A DNA stretch of 64,000 bases from Lepidostoma basale (Eukaryota > Arthropoda > Insecta > Trichoptera > Lepidostomatidae), in contig JAHDVF020000880.1 of the NCBI GenBank assembly GCA_022606425.2, positions 868,001-932,000 on the forward strand, in the 5' to 3' direction. Below, one piece after another: positions 36,955 to 46,904 of the stretch. Position 1 is the first letter of the stretch. Every line of letters begins with the position of its first letter. A model generated the notes under the pieces. The model worked only from the letters and a program-made list of their open reading frames with translations, made no database searches and was not told the DNA's origin. A program made the translations under genes and the position numbers.

Positions 36955-37095
36955 CAAACAACCATCATGCTGTCTCTCCAAAGGGGTGGGCAGAAAGAAT
37001 GGAAGACCACACGGTTCTTTCGAGACATACATCTCTTGTTTCCTTAACATTTTTACAATTTGTACAGTACGCACTTTATTTTCTCCGATTCTTTA
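36955..37095 (-). pseudogene. NL-A 3' end, decayed
   Basis: CCATCATGCTGTCTCTCCAA, AGGGGTGGGCAGAAAGAATG, GAGACATACATCTCTTG and CTCCGATTCTTTACGTAGCG: complement of the last 140 bp. Confidence 0.7.
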
Positions 37096-37099
37096 CGTA

Positions 37100-37670
37100 G
37101 CGAGATTTGAAAATGTTCTATTTTATCCTTTTAAAAAAAAAAGATAGAATAAAACAGAGAAGATACTACCACGGAACTAAGTCACGTCGTTAAATTGGAA
37201 ATCACCTTACAAAATGACGTAGGATCATCCATTTTGAGAAGGTATATCTAATTTCGGAACAACTTGTACATGTTGTAATATCATAAATTCAAATGTGACT
37301 TTGATAAATGTTCACGGAATGTCACAAAAGTACATTTATTATAGGTACTTTACACCTGAATCCCATATCATTGGCCGAACAAAACATTAATCTTACATAA
37401 GTACGTACATGAGTTATGTATCGTTTGCCCCCCCCCCCTACCCCACCCCGCCTCTGGCCTCGTCTCACGCTATAAAAATGTTAATATTTTAATACCAGTG
37501 AAAAGCGGGATTACTAGAATACTAATTTCGACTGAAAACTCACAGAATGGAAACCAATACATACTTTTGTATCCAAAAACATATGTAGCTTAATCTAATT
37601 ATCACATTATGTGCGAGAAACATAAAAAACCCTCATTTCAATGAGATAATCCATTTTTTTGGTCGAGACA
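37100..37670. other. Unassigned DNA with a C-tract
   Basis: Nine consecutive C at about 37430-37438, followed by TACCCCACCCCGCCTCTGGC. No gene signals. Confidence 0.35.
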
Positions 37671-37674
37671 ATAT

Positions 37675-38405
37675 ATGATACTTCAACATACTCTATATAA
37701 CCATGGTTGCTCACGCCTTGAATATGTATCTCCCGTTTGGTCTTCTTATTTCGCAGCACATATCCAACGCAATGAAAGTGTCCAAAAATGTTTATAAAAC
37801 ACATTAATTTTAAAATATTAAAATCGTTCTCGGATTACCAATCTGCCCTAATATTTCATTTATTGGACTCTCTCGAAAATAGACGTACGCTTAATGATAT
37901 GACGCCGCTTCACAAAATCATTCACTATAAAATTGATAATTCTGAACTTCTTTGCAAATTGACACCCAATACCCCTACATCTCGCACAAGACACACCGCA
38001 ACTCAAAATTTCCATCTCTCTGTTTATCGCACTAACTACGCTCAAAGCGCGGCAATGTACAGGATCTGTGACAACTACAACAAGTATTTTGGAGACATTG
38101 ATGTTTTCCATTTGAACAAACGAAATTTCAAAAAAACGATGGGAGCATCTTTTCGGCGTGGATGTTTAATGATATTATAATATGTTACTTTTAATTTTGT
38201 TCTTATTTCTACTACTGTTTTTTTTTTTAACTCTCAATCATTTCGTTTGACCATATTTTGCCTTAGTTTAAATTCAATTAACTGTTTATTGTATTTGTGG
38301 TAGCACGTAATTGGCTTTATTTATTATTTTTCTTAATGTTTCTTAATTAATATATTGATATCGCTGCTGCCCTTACTGAATAAATAAATAAATAAATAAT
38401 TAAAG
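37675..38405 (+). pseudogene. Jockey-like non-LTR ORF2 C-terminus with (AATA)n tail
   Basis: The first part (GCTCACGCCTTGAATATGTA, TCTCCCGTTTGGTCTTCTTA) reads RLEYVSPVWSSYFAAH, typical of the Jockey/CR1 region after the RT. After a frame change the 130-codon frame 37788-38180 reads MFIKHINFK, NDMTPLHKIIHYKIDNSELL, SVYRTNYAQSAAMYRICDNY and KYFGDIDVFHLNKRNFKKT. Then an A/T-rich 3' UTR and AATAAATAAATAAATAA at about 38381. Both ends fit a 5'-truncated insertion. Confidence 0.8.
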
Positions 38406-38409
38406 GTTT

Positions 38410-38620
38410 TAATTTTTCAAAACTGTTATACGTGACAAAATTTATACGCGACATCTGTTTCGTCAGTCTATGTTGGGATCATCAGGTACAAACAACTAAA
38501 AACAGTTGTTTATAATACCTGATGATACTAAAATAGTTTGGCAAAACAGCTATCGTAATGATACAATAAAATATAAATAAATTATGACACGTATTATAAC
38601 TGTGTTTTAAAACTAAAACT
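38410..38620. repeat. Foldback family e with two hammerhead arms
   Basis: Left arm TATACGTGACAAAATTTATA, CGCGACATCTGTTTCG; right arm GGCAAAACAGCTATCGTAAT, ATGACACGTATTATAACTG. Short central segment CAACTAAAAACAGTTG is itself a hairpin. Outward orientation. Confidence 0.75.
38438..38505 (-). ncRNA. Hammerhead ribozyme, family e, left arm
   Basis: Minus strand: CTGATGA (38479-38485), extra T, weak helix II around the ATAG loop, GAAAC, AGAT, GTC, GCG. Core boxes and a GTC triplet are canonical. Distal helix I can form between TTTATA (as in the right arm) and TATAAA. The right arm (CTGATGA at 38519-38525) has lost its GAAAC box. Confidence 0.55.
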
Positions 38621-38854
38621 TTGAATTATTGTATGACTAATATTACTAATTCACAGAAAATTAAAGCATATGTTTAGAACAAACTACAATATTTTTTTTC
38701 TATAGATTCTACTTAAAACAAGGTACTTAATATCTTAATTAAATAATAATATTTATTGAATGAGACTAGGGAAAGAAGCCAACCGAAGATTTCAGTTGGT
38801 TTGGGCGGCTTTCGGAAATTTACGTCATGTTTTCACCTCTAAAATACCACAATG

Positions 38855-39290
38855 CCTCAAGACTAAAGTCTTCAACTAGTGCCGGTGTACGGAGCCGAGG
38901 CGTGGATACTGACAAAAGGTCTACTCTACAGATTCAAGGTCGCCCACCGCGCCATGGAAAGAGCCATGCTTGGAATAACCTTGAAGGGGGAGATTTAGAA
39001 ACGAATTTATTCGACAACAAACCATGGTGACTGAGGTGGCTCTGAGGATGGGCGGACTGAAGTGGCAATGGGCTGGCCATATCTGTCGGAGAACTGACGG
39101 CCGATGGGGAAGAATTCCGCAGAGTTGGACGTCCCCCTGCCTGTTGAACCGACGATCTGAAGACGATTGCTGGACATGGATGGATGGGAGCGGCAACGGA
39201 TAGAGGGCGGTGGCGTGCTTTGGGAGTAACCTACGTTCAGCAGTGGACGACATACGGCTGATGATGATGATGATGATGAATGAAACTCCA
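38855..39290 (+). pseudogene. Non-LTR ORF2 tail (family NL-G)
   Basis: YGAEAWTLTKGLLYRFKVAH, RAMERAMLGITLK, then TMVTEVALRMGGLKWQWAGH, ICRRTDGRWGRRI and, across frameshifts, the end SAVDDIRL followed by (GAT)n. The pattern is shared by RTE-like tails in many insects. Upstream RT absent. Confidence 0.75.
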
Positions 39291-39354
39291 CGTGTGATAC
39301 CAAGTATAAAAAAAGAGGTTTAATTATCATTCGAAATGACGCTGATATCACACG

Positions 39355-39700
39355 AACAGAATAAATACTGGATGGATGAAGTGGTGAGAATTGTCAGGAG
39401 GTTTCTGCGACAAGCGAATACTGGTCCACGTAAGAACAAAAATTTTCATGGCGGTGGCGTGCCCAGCCATGACCTACGGTACGGAGTGCTGGTCGCTTAA
39501 AAACAATAGGAAGACAGACTGCATAGCATCAAAATGAGAAAGCTTAGACGGTCGCGCGGAGTAACGCTGATCGACTACTTCAGGAACATCCACACCTGCG
39601 GCAGTTTCAGTTTTCTGATATCAGATTAACCGGATTAGTCTGAGATGGTATGGCTATGTCATACGGTGCTCAGCCGATTATGTAACACGGAAGGAGAGGG
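39355..39700 (+). pseudogene. Non-LTR ORF2 tail, unassigned
   Basis: Decayed: VLVRKFLWRWRAQP-like, TYGTECWSLKN, MRKLRRSRGVTLIDYFRNIH, and IRLRWYGYVIRCSADYVTR-like sequence. No RT. It ends where a SINE begins. Confidence 0.6.
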
Positions 39701-39704
39701 AGAC

Positions 39705-39932
39705 GGACTAGCGATCAAGATGACACCCGAAGGTTCCAGGTTCGAATCCCGGCGAGGACAGTGTGATTGTCACACTGTCTTTGGTCTGGTGTAGATTTCA
39801 CGTGACAATAAAATGGCGATAGACTATAACATGTGACGAGAATCACTATGATAGCTATAATACCCTTTACATCGATTTGGCTCATGCTGTCATGATGTTA
39901 AGATCGATTCAACAAAATAATAATAATAATAA
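39705..39932 (+). repeat. tRNA-derived SINE, full length
   Basis: Head, B box GGTTCGAATCC (39739-39749), the hairpin CAGTGTGATTGTCACACTG, TCTTTGGTCTGGTGTAGA, ATAAAATGGCGATAG, CATCGATTTGGCTCATGCTG and GATCGATTCAACAAAATAAT with a (TAA)n tail. Best reference copy. Confidence 0.85.
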
Positions 39933-39983
39933 TCCTTCTTCATCCCCATTTCATATTTAAACGTGAACAGAAGAGATATATAG

Positions 39984-40195
39984 TCGTCGTCAAGCCGGAA
40001 ACGGATGATAGGGCAAGTCATGCTAGTTATGAGAAAAATGTAAAAAAAAACAGGGTGTTGATCTTTTCGATTTTTTTTAAATGTCTATGATTTAAAGAAT
40101 ATTAAACTTAGATTTTTTTTACATTTTTCTCGTAACTAGCATGATTTTCCCTCATCCGTTTCCGGCTTGACGTTGACTTCTGGAACACCCTGTAT
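39984..40195. mobile_element. Foldback / MITE-like inverted-repeat element
   Basis: Arms GTCGTCAAGCCGGAAACGGA, TGATAGGGCAAGTCATGCTA, GTTATGAGAAAAATGT (39984-40049) and their inverse at 40112-40176, separated by 62 bp. CAGGGTGTT at 40051 and AACACCCTG at 40183-40191 form a second inverted pair. No hammerhead. Confidence 0.75.
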
Positions 40196-40199
40196 TAAC

Positions 40200-40830
40200 A
40201 AGAAAAAATGGTCTAATAAACATGTGCTTTCGTAATCGCTTTAATGAACAGAATCGAAAAATCAAAACCGGTCAATAGTTGAAATAAAAAAAACTCGTGA
40301 CTGTTAAAATGTGATAACAAATTTTATTGAAATAATTTTTTTTTTAGCTAATCTTAGTTATGAAACTAAGAAATAATTATCATACATAAAGTAGTGAAGA
40401 TTTCTTATTGTGACAACGATGCCAACACTGACACTTGTATGTACTCAGTCATCCCAAGATCGTCTAGGGAAAAAATGTGGTGAAACTGTGGACATATTTG
40501 GGACTGTTTATATATTATACAAAAAATAACAATCGTCCGTGTGTCACGTGTCTATGTACAGAGCAGTATATAAAACACTGACGAATACATAAGGTTAAGG
40601 GTATTGTTTACCTTCTTTTCTTATTTACGCTTTTCCGTTTCTTTAATATTTCCATACAGACGTTCTTGAAATGAATGATAAAATGTTAATGTGAAACAAT
40701 ATTATTTTTTTGGATTTTTAACGTGTATTGCAATTAACATCGTTTTTTACTCAATGAGTTTATTTATATCTGTTTCAATACCAAATTATAATTACCCTGA
40801 TATATTGAATTCAATTCAATTCCCAGGAGT
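40200..40830. other. No recognised feature
   Basis: AT-rich to mixed; no repeat match. Confidence 0.3.
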
Positions 40831-40834
40831 ACAA

Positions 40835-41255
40835 TTTCCCAGGAGGGGTAGGCAGAGAGGATGGATCGCCACAATAGCCTGTCCTGGCATACCTCTCGGG
40901 CTTCCTCTACATTCATACATCGTACCATGCACGCACGTCGATTATTCCGACTTCGAATGTGGCCGCCTTTTAGTAATTGATTAATTTGTTCATGCCATGT
41001 TTTCCTCGGTCGTCCTCGGCTTCTTTTCCCACTCACGCTGCTTAGTTACAACTTTTTAACCATTCTACTCTCATGCATTCGTTCCATATATCCAAACCAT
41101 CTCAGGGATCCTTTTTTAATTTTATTCATGATGCAGTCATCTGCCTTAGATTTCTTTCTTATTTCATCGTTCGGTATTCTATCATACAACGTTTTCCCGC
41201 ACATTCTTCTTAGTGATCTCATTTCTACGGCGTTTATCCTGCTTATTAAAATTAA
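40835..41255 (-). pseudogene. Non-LTR ORF2 C-terminus (NL-A)
   Basis: Minus frame 40764-41036 reads MSGKRSRGRPRKTWHEQINQ, LLKGGHIRSRNNRRACMVRC, MNVEEAREVCQDRLLWRSIL and SAYPSWEI. Upstream blocks to 41255 (YDRIPNDEIRK-like) are frameshifted. The terminal stop-containing motif has decayed (CCCAGGAGGGG). Confidence 0.8.
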
Positions 41256-41479
41256 AATACGTTTAATGCTTGTAATTCCTCATGGGTGAAGCTCCAACTT
41301 TATTAAGAATTCCATACACGTAGATAAATATTAGGTAAGTTCTTGAATAATGTCACCGGTTAGCATTTACATTTTATTAAAACGCTTGTTTTAAATGAAA
41401 AAATAAGCAAAAAACGCATACATTATGAACACAACTCCCGCAGTAGCGGGGCTTTAATTAAAGTTTCGTTCCGCAGATT

Positions 41480-41780
41480 GTAGAGAAAAAAATGTATTTT
41501 ATATTTTCATTCGCAGAGCAGAGCGCCGGCCGCGCCGCCACTCGCTGTGTAATTGCAATTAGTGAATCGCGAATGAACCTTAATATAATTACGGTTGCCT
41601 ACAGGACTCGCTGCCAGGCGAGTGCAGGTAAACAGAACACGTCATTAAGGAACTGTCTTGGAAGGTTTCTTTTTAATTCTGTGAAATCGGATAGCAATGT
41701 AAACACCAAGGCTGCTTTCCGTGAATGCTCTCTTATAATCCTCAAGAGTTCAGTGATACTGTGTAAGATTTCCTAATTAA
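41480..41780 (+). other. Exon-like or conserved non-coding island
   Basis: TATTTTCATTCGCAG (ending 41517) is a good 3' splice site, and GAGTGCAGGTAAAC (GT at about 41629) a good 5' site. The about 110 bases between are GC-rich and open in one frame: QSAGRAATRCVIAISESRMN, then LNIITVAYRTRCQASAG. The segment also contains TAATTGCAATTA, a palindromic homeodomain-type site. Product unrecognised. Either a small exon of a gene whose other exons lie outside the window, or regulatory DNA. Confidence 0.35.
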
Positions 41781-41854
41781 ACAAGTTGTTTTGAATGGAA
41801 AATCCTGCTGTTTTTTATGCAAAACAAACAAAAATTCTGTTTTCCGTGTAACTA

Positions 41855-42720
41855 ACTAACCATCACGCCGGTTTCACGGAGGGGTAGGTAAACATGATGG
41901 GTCACTACACTGTTCTATCCTGACATAACTCTCGCGTCTTTTCTACATTCACACATGCACGCTCGTTGATTTTTCATACTTCGAACATGGTCACCTTTCA
42001 GCAATTTTAATTTTGTTATGCCATGTCTTATTTGTTCTTCCTCAACATTTTTTTCCATTTACACTACTTGTGTATATCATTTTAACCATTCTTTCCTCGT
42101 CCATTCGTTCCATATGTCCAAATCATCTAAATGACCCTTTATTTATAATATTTTATTAAGGACGTATTCATCTGCCTTACATTCCTTTCTTACTTCATCA
42201 TTAGATATATTCTATCATACATTATTTTTCTGCCCATTCATATTATTAACCTTATTTCATTAGCATTTATCCTACTTCTTAATCCTTCTACTGCCAACTC
42301 CAAGCTTTACTTCCATACATTAGAGTCGGCACTAGAATTCCACTGTGCACTGCGATCTTTGCTTCAGTCGATATACGTATATTTGCGTTAATGCATTTGA
42401 GTGCACCATTTATTTTGTTTCCAGCTCCAGCCCTTCTTTCGATATCTTTCTCCATTTTTCCTTCTCTTGTAAACATGCTTTTCAGATAAATAAATTCAGT
42501 ATCTTGCTCTAATTTCTCACTGTTCGCACTTATGACACAAACAGTCATACATTCTTCCTTTTCAAATGCCATACTTTGACACGTATATGATAAGGCCACA
42601 TTTATTGCATGTACAGCGACGTAATTGCCATGATCAGTTTTGTGATTATTCCATGCTTCTTTCTTCGTTTCCTTTAATTGAGGGTCGTGATCCATGAAAA
42701 AAACGCTTCCAATCCTCTCC
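41855..42720 (-). pseudogene. Non-LTR ORF2 C-terminal third (NL-A), long copy
   Basis: The 3' end is at about 41861 (CCATCACGCCGGTTTCACGG). Frame 42288-42695 reads MAFEKEECMTVCVISANSEK, LEQDTEFIYLKSMFTREGKM, EKDIERRAGAGNKINGALKC and PTLMYGSKAWSWQ. This is the stretch joining the RT palm to the connection region. The tail between 41861 and 42288 is frameshifted. Confidence 0.78.
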
Positions 42721-42920
42721 GTTATCTGCAGCCTGCATCGCCAAGAAGAGGTCTCCCCCAGTCATCTCCTCCACCGCGCAGGCGATCTTTCTATTATTCT
42801 TTTGCCCGGAACACTTCCTATGACAATACCCAGCTCGCTCTTGGGAATGTGACCAAAGAAATTCAACACTCGCTGACTGTATATTACAGATAGTCATGTT
42901 CTCGTTTGTCCGATCCATAG
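42640..42920 (-). pseudogene. Non-LTR ORF2 tail, unassigned (joined upstream of NL-A)
   Basis: Minus frame 42646-42918 reads FLWSHSQERAGYCHRKCSGQ, KIACAVEEMTGGDLFLAMQA and ADNGEDWKRFFHGSRPS. This is the D-W-R-F-HG end of a different ORF2 tail, so two elements meet at about 42690. Confidence 0.55.
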
Positions 42921-42979
42921 ATTTTCATGGGAGAGTAGTGCTATTTATAGAAGGACCACGCACATGCAAAACTTTGTCA

Positions 42980-43145
42980 CTTGTCAATTAAATGGAGATC
43001 ATTCAGTCTGGTTTGATATCAATTAAGGTATCAATCAGGGTTGCGTAATGACCCCGTGGTTAATTATCTATATATGGACAAGCGTATGAAAGATCTGAAA
43101 GAATTGGATGTAGGTGCCAAAATGAACGGAGTGTCAGTGCTTCAT
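42980..43145 (+). pseudogene. NL-A reverse transcriptase scrap
   Basis: AGTCTGGTTTGATATCAATT, CAGGGTTGCGTAATGACCCC and TGTAGGTGCCAAAATGAACG match the palm region of the 46.4 kb copy just upstream of YADD. Frame broken. Confidence 0.7.
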
Positions 43146-43219
43146 AAAAATAAAAGGATGAAATTTTATGTCTCTATTCTTTGTAAAGTATTTTTATACT
43201 TTTGTTTTTAAAAAGATCA

Positions 43220-43450
43220 TTCATTAGGAAATTTTTTTTGGAACCGGATTCGATGTAACTGATAATTAATTTTCTTTGCAGTTTCATTCAAAGGGACTGG
43301 TTTGCAACAAAATCTTGCACCTCATCCTATTTGAGATGAATTCATCTTTACTGATTCGTGGAATGACACTTGGGCCATTAATGTGGTAGTTTTCTGTTGC
43401 TTTCTACGTCCTAACTAAAGTACGTCTAGCAAAAAATAGCACAAAAATTT
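43220..43450 (-). repeat. SINE long-body fragment, reversed
   Basis: GATTCGTGGAATGACACTTG, GGCCATTAATGTGGTAGTTT, TCTGTTGCTTTC in complement match 640-770 and 12935-13075. Confidence 0.5.
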
Positions 43451-43514
43451 GAGCGAAATTTTTAAACTTTTGTTAATCATCATTCAAAATGAATCCTTTA
43501 AAATTGTTCTTCAT

Positions 43515-43745
43515 TTCTTGCAACACTTATCATCATCAAACTCAGCGTTTTAACCCTTGGTGGGTCTTTGTTTTCTCCAAGAAATATGTATTTTCTGTTC
43601 TGTCTCTGGATATCACTTCCAGATTTGCTGCCTCAATGTTCTGCAACATTTATTATCATTATTCTCAATGTTTTGACCCTTGGTGGGTCTTAATTTCCTT
43701 CAAAAAATATCTCTATCCTGTTCTGTCTCTGGCTGTCACCTTCAA
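43515..43745 (-). repeat. Diverged tandem duplication (period about 125 bp)
   Basis: CCCTTGGTGGGTCTTTGTTT and CCCTTGGTGGGTCTTAATTT, CTGTTCTGTCTCTGG twice, with about 75% similarity. On the minus strand each reads DPPRVKTL...; perhaps a retrotransposon tail unit. Both plus copies are joined in one 109-codon frame, likely by chance. Confidence 0.55.
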
Positions 43746-44605
43746 ATCAAATCAAATCAAATCAAATCAAATCAGTTTATTTTCTCAAAAGACATTACAA
43801 ACATTTTTTATAGTTTAAGGCATCTATTGAGAACAGGTAAAACATAAGGAATATAATATAATACCAGGAACGCATGAGAGATGGTTCGACATTAGGAATA
43901 CAAAATACTCTCCAAAGTCAAGAGTATTTGTCTTCTGAATGTACTTTCACGAATATGAAAGACATCGATCTTCGAAGCGATCATGTTCAGCAGTTTGATT
44001 GCTCTCCCCACCGGCATCACCAGAGGCAGGTTGGTTCTGCATGCTGTGAGATAAAACAGTCTGTGCTGACGCTGTCGAAGATAGCCATCCGGAACATAAA
44101 GATGGATAGCCTCCAAGATGACGGAGTTCTGATAAGTCTGAAGAAATGGGTAAGTGTGCACCCATCCCTTCTTATCTGTAAACTATTGGTCCCCAGCATG
44201 CCCAAGAGGAATGCAGTGGGATAAAGCCACGGATAGCTACCAAACTCCCTCATGTAGAGATATCTCAGAAATCTTTTCTGAACTCTCTCTAACATGAGCG
44301 AGTATCTCGCCTCGTGGGGACTCCATATCACCGAGCCACACTCGAGCCGGCTCCGGACCAATGAGTTGTACAAAATTCGCAAAACATAGGGATTCTTGAA
44401 AACTTTACCAGTTCGGAGAATAAATCCCAACATTTTCAGTGCAACTCCACATATTCTCTCGATGTGAGCATGGAAAGTCAGCCTACTTTCATAAACGATA
44501 CCAAGATCCTTTATCGTTGAAACACGCTTAAGTTGCTGGTTATCCAGCTTTGGTGCCCCAATATCATCCAACCATCGCAGTTTCACTTTGCTCCATGCGG
44601 TGCAA
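43745..44605 (-). pseudogene. Jockey-like non-LTR ORF2 C-terminus, best copy
   Basis: The minus frame 44017-44586 is open for 189 codons: MKLRWLDDIGAPKLDNQQLK, VSTIKDLGIVYESRLTFHAH, IERICGVALKMLGFILRTGK, LRILYNSLVRSRLECGSVIW, SPHEARYSLMLERVQKRFLR and YLYMREFGSYPWLYPT. This connection domain (LGI-D--L-F--HI, LY-SLVRS-LE-GS-IW-P) is typical of Jockey-clade ORF2. A 3' UTR follows and ends in (TTTGA)6 at 43745-43775. The N-terminal endonuclease and RT are missing. Confidence 0.85.
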
Positions 44606-44754
44606 ATGCACTAGTCAACGTAATACTTTAATAAACCTGACTTAGATAACATCCTGGTATAGATTGTAGAGTTCCGTATTGAGACAGAGGATTTTGAAGA
44701 AGATTTTGCCTTTGAAGCTGTCTAATCTCGTTTTATCAGGTTAATTAAGTGTTC

Positions 44755-45172
44755 GTAAGTTCGTATATGATGATGATGATGATAATGATGATTTATATAG
44801 CGCCATTTTTGTGAAAGATTCACTTCAAGGACGCTCAACGTACAGAAAGCTTCTCTTAAAAAGAAAAGTTTTAAGAGAGCTTCTGAACACTCCTTCGTCG
44901 TCTTGATTGCGGATATTGTAGGGCAGCCTGTTCCAAGCCGTCGGTCCCGCGATGCCAAAAGCGCGATCTGCGAAGTTTGAAGCTCCTTGGCGCCGCGGGA
45001 CGAGAAGTTTGTGTTTTGCTTCTTCCTTCGAGGATCGTAGAGTTGACTGCCGAGGGTTCAAATTTGTCAGCTGGCAAAGTTCTGTGAGGTAGCGGGGCGC
45101 TCGTCCATGTAAGGCCTTGTGAACAAGTAGACACAGTTTATAGTCGATTCGCTCAGGTATACTTAAAATTGA
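44755..45172 (-). pseudogene. CR1/L2-like non-LTR ORF2 C-terminus
   Basis: Minus strand: RIDYKLCLLVHKALHGRAPR, YLTELCQL, then LRSSKEEAKHKLLVPRRQGA, SNFADRAFGIAGPTAWNRLP, YNIRNQDDEGVFRSSLKTFL. The LL-HKALHG-AP-YL, FA-RAF--AGP-AWN-LP and F---LKT-LF motifs define the CR1/L2/Rex1 group end. The 3' UTR contains GCGCCATTTTTGTGAAAGAT and a (ATC)n tail at 44768-44790. One frame change near 45060. Confidence 0.85.
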
Positions 45173-45174
45173 TA

Positions 45175-45805
45175 AATTATTGAAGTAAACATTTGTTGTA
45201 TATTTAAGAATGGTGCGCTTTATATTTGCTTTTGGCGTTGATTTTACATATGTTTAATTACAATACTCTCAAAAATATATATTTTATATACAATACTTTA
45301 TAATTTGTGATATTAAATATCTTACCGGTTTTGAAATATATAAATTATCTTAAATAAATATTTAACGCCGCTACTGAGTACAGTATATTTATTTAAAAAA
45401 ATCTTCTCAATTACGAGTCGTATTTATCTATCTCCCTAATAAACTCGGCGGTGATCAAGGTATCGTGTGCCAGTGTCTGAAATTGATTTAAGGAGAAGTA
45501 CTCTTAAACGAATTTTCATTAAATAAAATACCCAGCAATATCGCCGAAACAAATTTTCCTCAAATAAAAACGCCAAATTACCTTTTCCATTTCGCGTTTC
45601 CTTATTGGTTCTATCTCCCGAGTAAGTGAACACATTTTTTCGATATTTTTATTCAATTTGCTGGGAAAATTTCCCATGAAACCTAATTTGTGTTTTGAAA
45701 GCAGGGTAATTAATTATTTTTTCGGCGAATTGACAAATTGCTAGGCTTAGTATCAATATTTTTAGATACTTAATTTCGATCCATAGACATAAATTTCTAA
45801 CTTAA
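45175..45805. other. Unassigned DNA
   Basis: AT-rich; a more complex segment at 45420-45660 shows no repeat match and no credible frame. Confidence 0.3.
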
Positions 45806-45811
45806 AAAAAC

Positions 45812-46010
45812 TTCCATCACGTCGTCTCCCCGAAGGGGTAGGTTGATCGAGGAGGTAGGTACTTGACTGCCACACTTTTCTTTTCTGACATACTTCTCTC
45901 GCTTACTCAATATTCATACATAATGACATGCACAAACGTTGGTTTCTCCGACTCCTCACGTGGCCCACATTCAATATTTGATTGATCGGTTATCTAATAA
46001 AAAATATTTT
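45812..46010 (-). pseudogene. NL-A 3' end
   Basis: CCATCACGTCGTCTCCCCGA, AGGGGTAGGTTGATCGAGGA, CGCACAAACGTTGGTTTCTC-like and CACATTCAATATTTGATTGA in complement. Confidence 0.72.
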
Positions 46011-46029
46011 TGCTATATTTTAAAGCATG

Positions 46030-46190
46030 GAACTTCAATACCATCATCATCTGGAGAACAATATATATTGCGTAAGCCTTCAAGAAAAATAAACGCAAAA
46101 GGGTAAAAAACTGTGTTTTAATTCATAAAAAATCGTTATTACGGAAGTCCACAGTGTTAACAGCGTAATTAATCTTAAATTATATTCAGT
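46030..46190 (+). repeat. Foldback family g, outer right half
   Basis: AAGAAAAATAAACGCAAAAG, AACTGTGTTTTAATTCATAA, AAAATCGTTATTACGG and AAGTCCACAGTGTTAACAGC; no core. Confidence 0.5.
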
Positions 46191-46394
46191 TTATCTTGAT
46201 TATACTTCAATGTCCGGAGAAAAATAAAATTCTGACAATAAACTTTTAAAAATGGTTTACTTGCAGTACAAGGAACTTTTTTTGAGCTGCTGCATTCATA
46301 GTAAAAAAAATAATGTTGTCCAACCTTTGATAAATAAGGAACAACAAGACAATATTCCTAAAAAAATCATGTTTTTAAGTATTTAAGAATTATT

Positions 46395-46900
46395 ATAGAG
46401 ATTAATAGAGTAAAGTTGTGGAAAATATTGTCTGAATATGGAATAAGTACAAAACTGATCACGGCAATTAAGTCGCTATACACGGAAAGCACTGCTAGTG
46501 TCAGAGTAAATGGAGATCTTACAGTCTGGTTTGATATCAATAAAGGTGTCAAACAGGGTTGCGTAATGTTCCCGTGGTTATTTAATCTATATATGGACAA
46601 GTGTATGAAAGAGCTGAAAGGGTTGGATGTAGGTGCCAAAATGAGCGGAGTGTCAGTAAGCTGTCTCTTGTATGCGGATGACGCTGTCCTACTTACAGAC
46701 AACGTGCATGAACTACAAGTCCTGGTGAATTGTATGTATGAGGTATGCATGCGAAATGATCTGATGATGAATGTTAATAAGTCCAAGGTAATGATTTTTG
46801 AAAAGTAAGAAATCATGACAGTCTGCAACATTAGCGTGAATGGTGAAAATTTGGAGCAAGTAGTTGAGTTCGTGTATTTGATAAAATTTGATGTTTAGAT
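46395..46900 (+). pseudogene. NL-A reverse transcriptase core fragment
   Basis: The plus frame 46416-46808 (130 codons) reads MWKILSEYGISTKLITAIKS, STASVRVNGDLTVWFDINKG, VKQGCVMFPWLFNLYMDKCM, SVSCLLYADDAVLLTDNVHE and NVNKSKVMIFEK, then a stop at EK-stop-EIMTVCNISVNGENLEQV. YADD (46671-46682) is the catalytic RT motif and QGC-SP-LFN (here QGCVMFPWLFN) the preceding one. The only reverse transcriptase active site found in the window. Ends abruptly in both directions. Confidence 0.88.
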
Positions 46901-46904
46901 TTAT

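Noticed and set aside
39739..39749. tRNA gene suggested by GGTTCGAATCC
   Set aside because: It is the B box of a multi-copy SINE; no cloverleaf with acceptor stem and anticodon arm can be formed.
43489..43818. 109-codon plus frame with two similar halves
   Set aside because: It spans a diverged tandem DNA duplication and runs into the (AATCA)n tail of a Jockey-like element; the frame is accidental.
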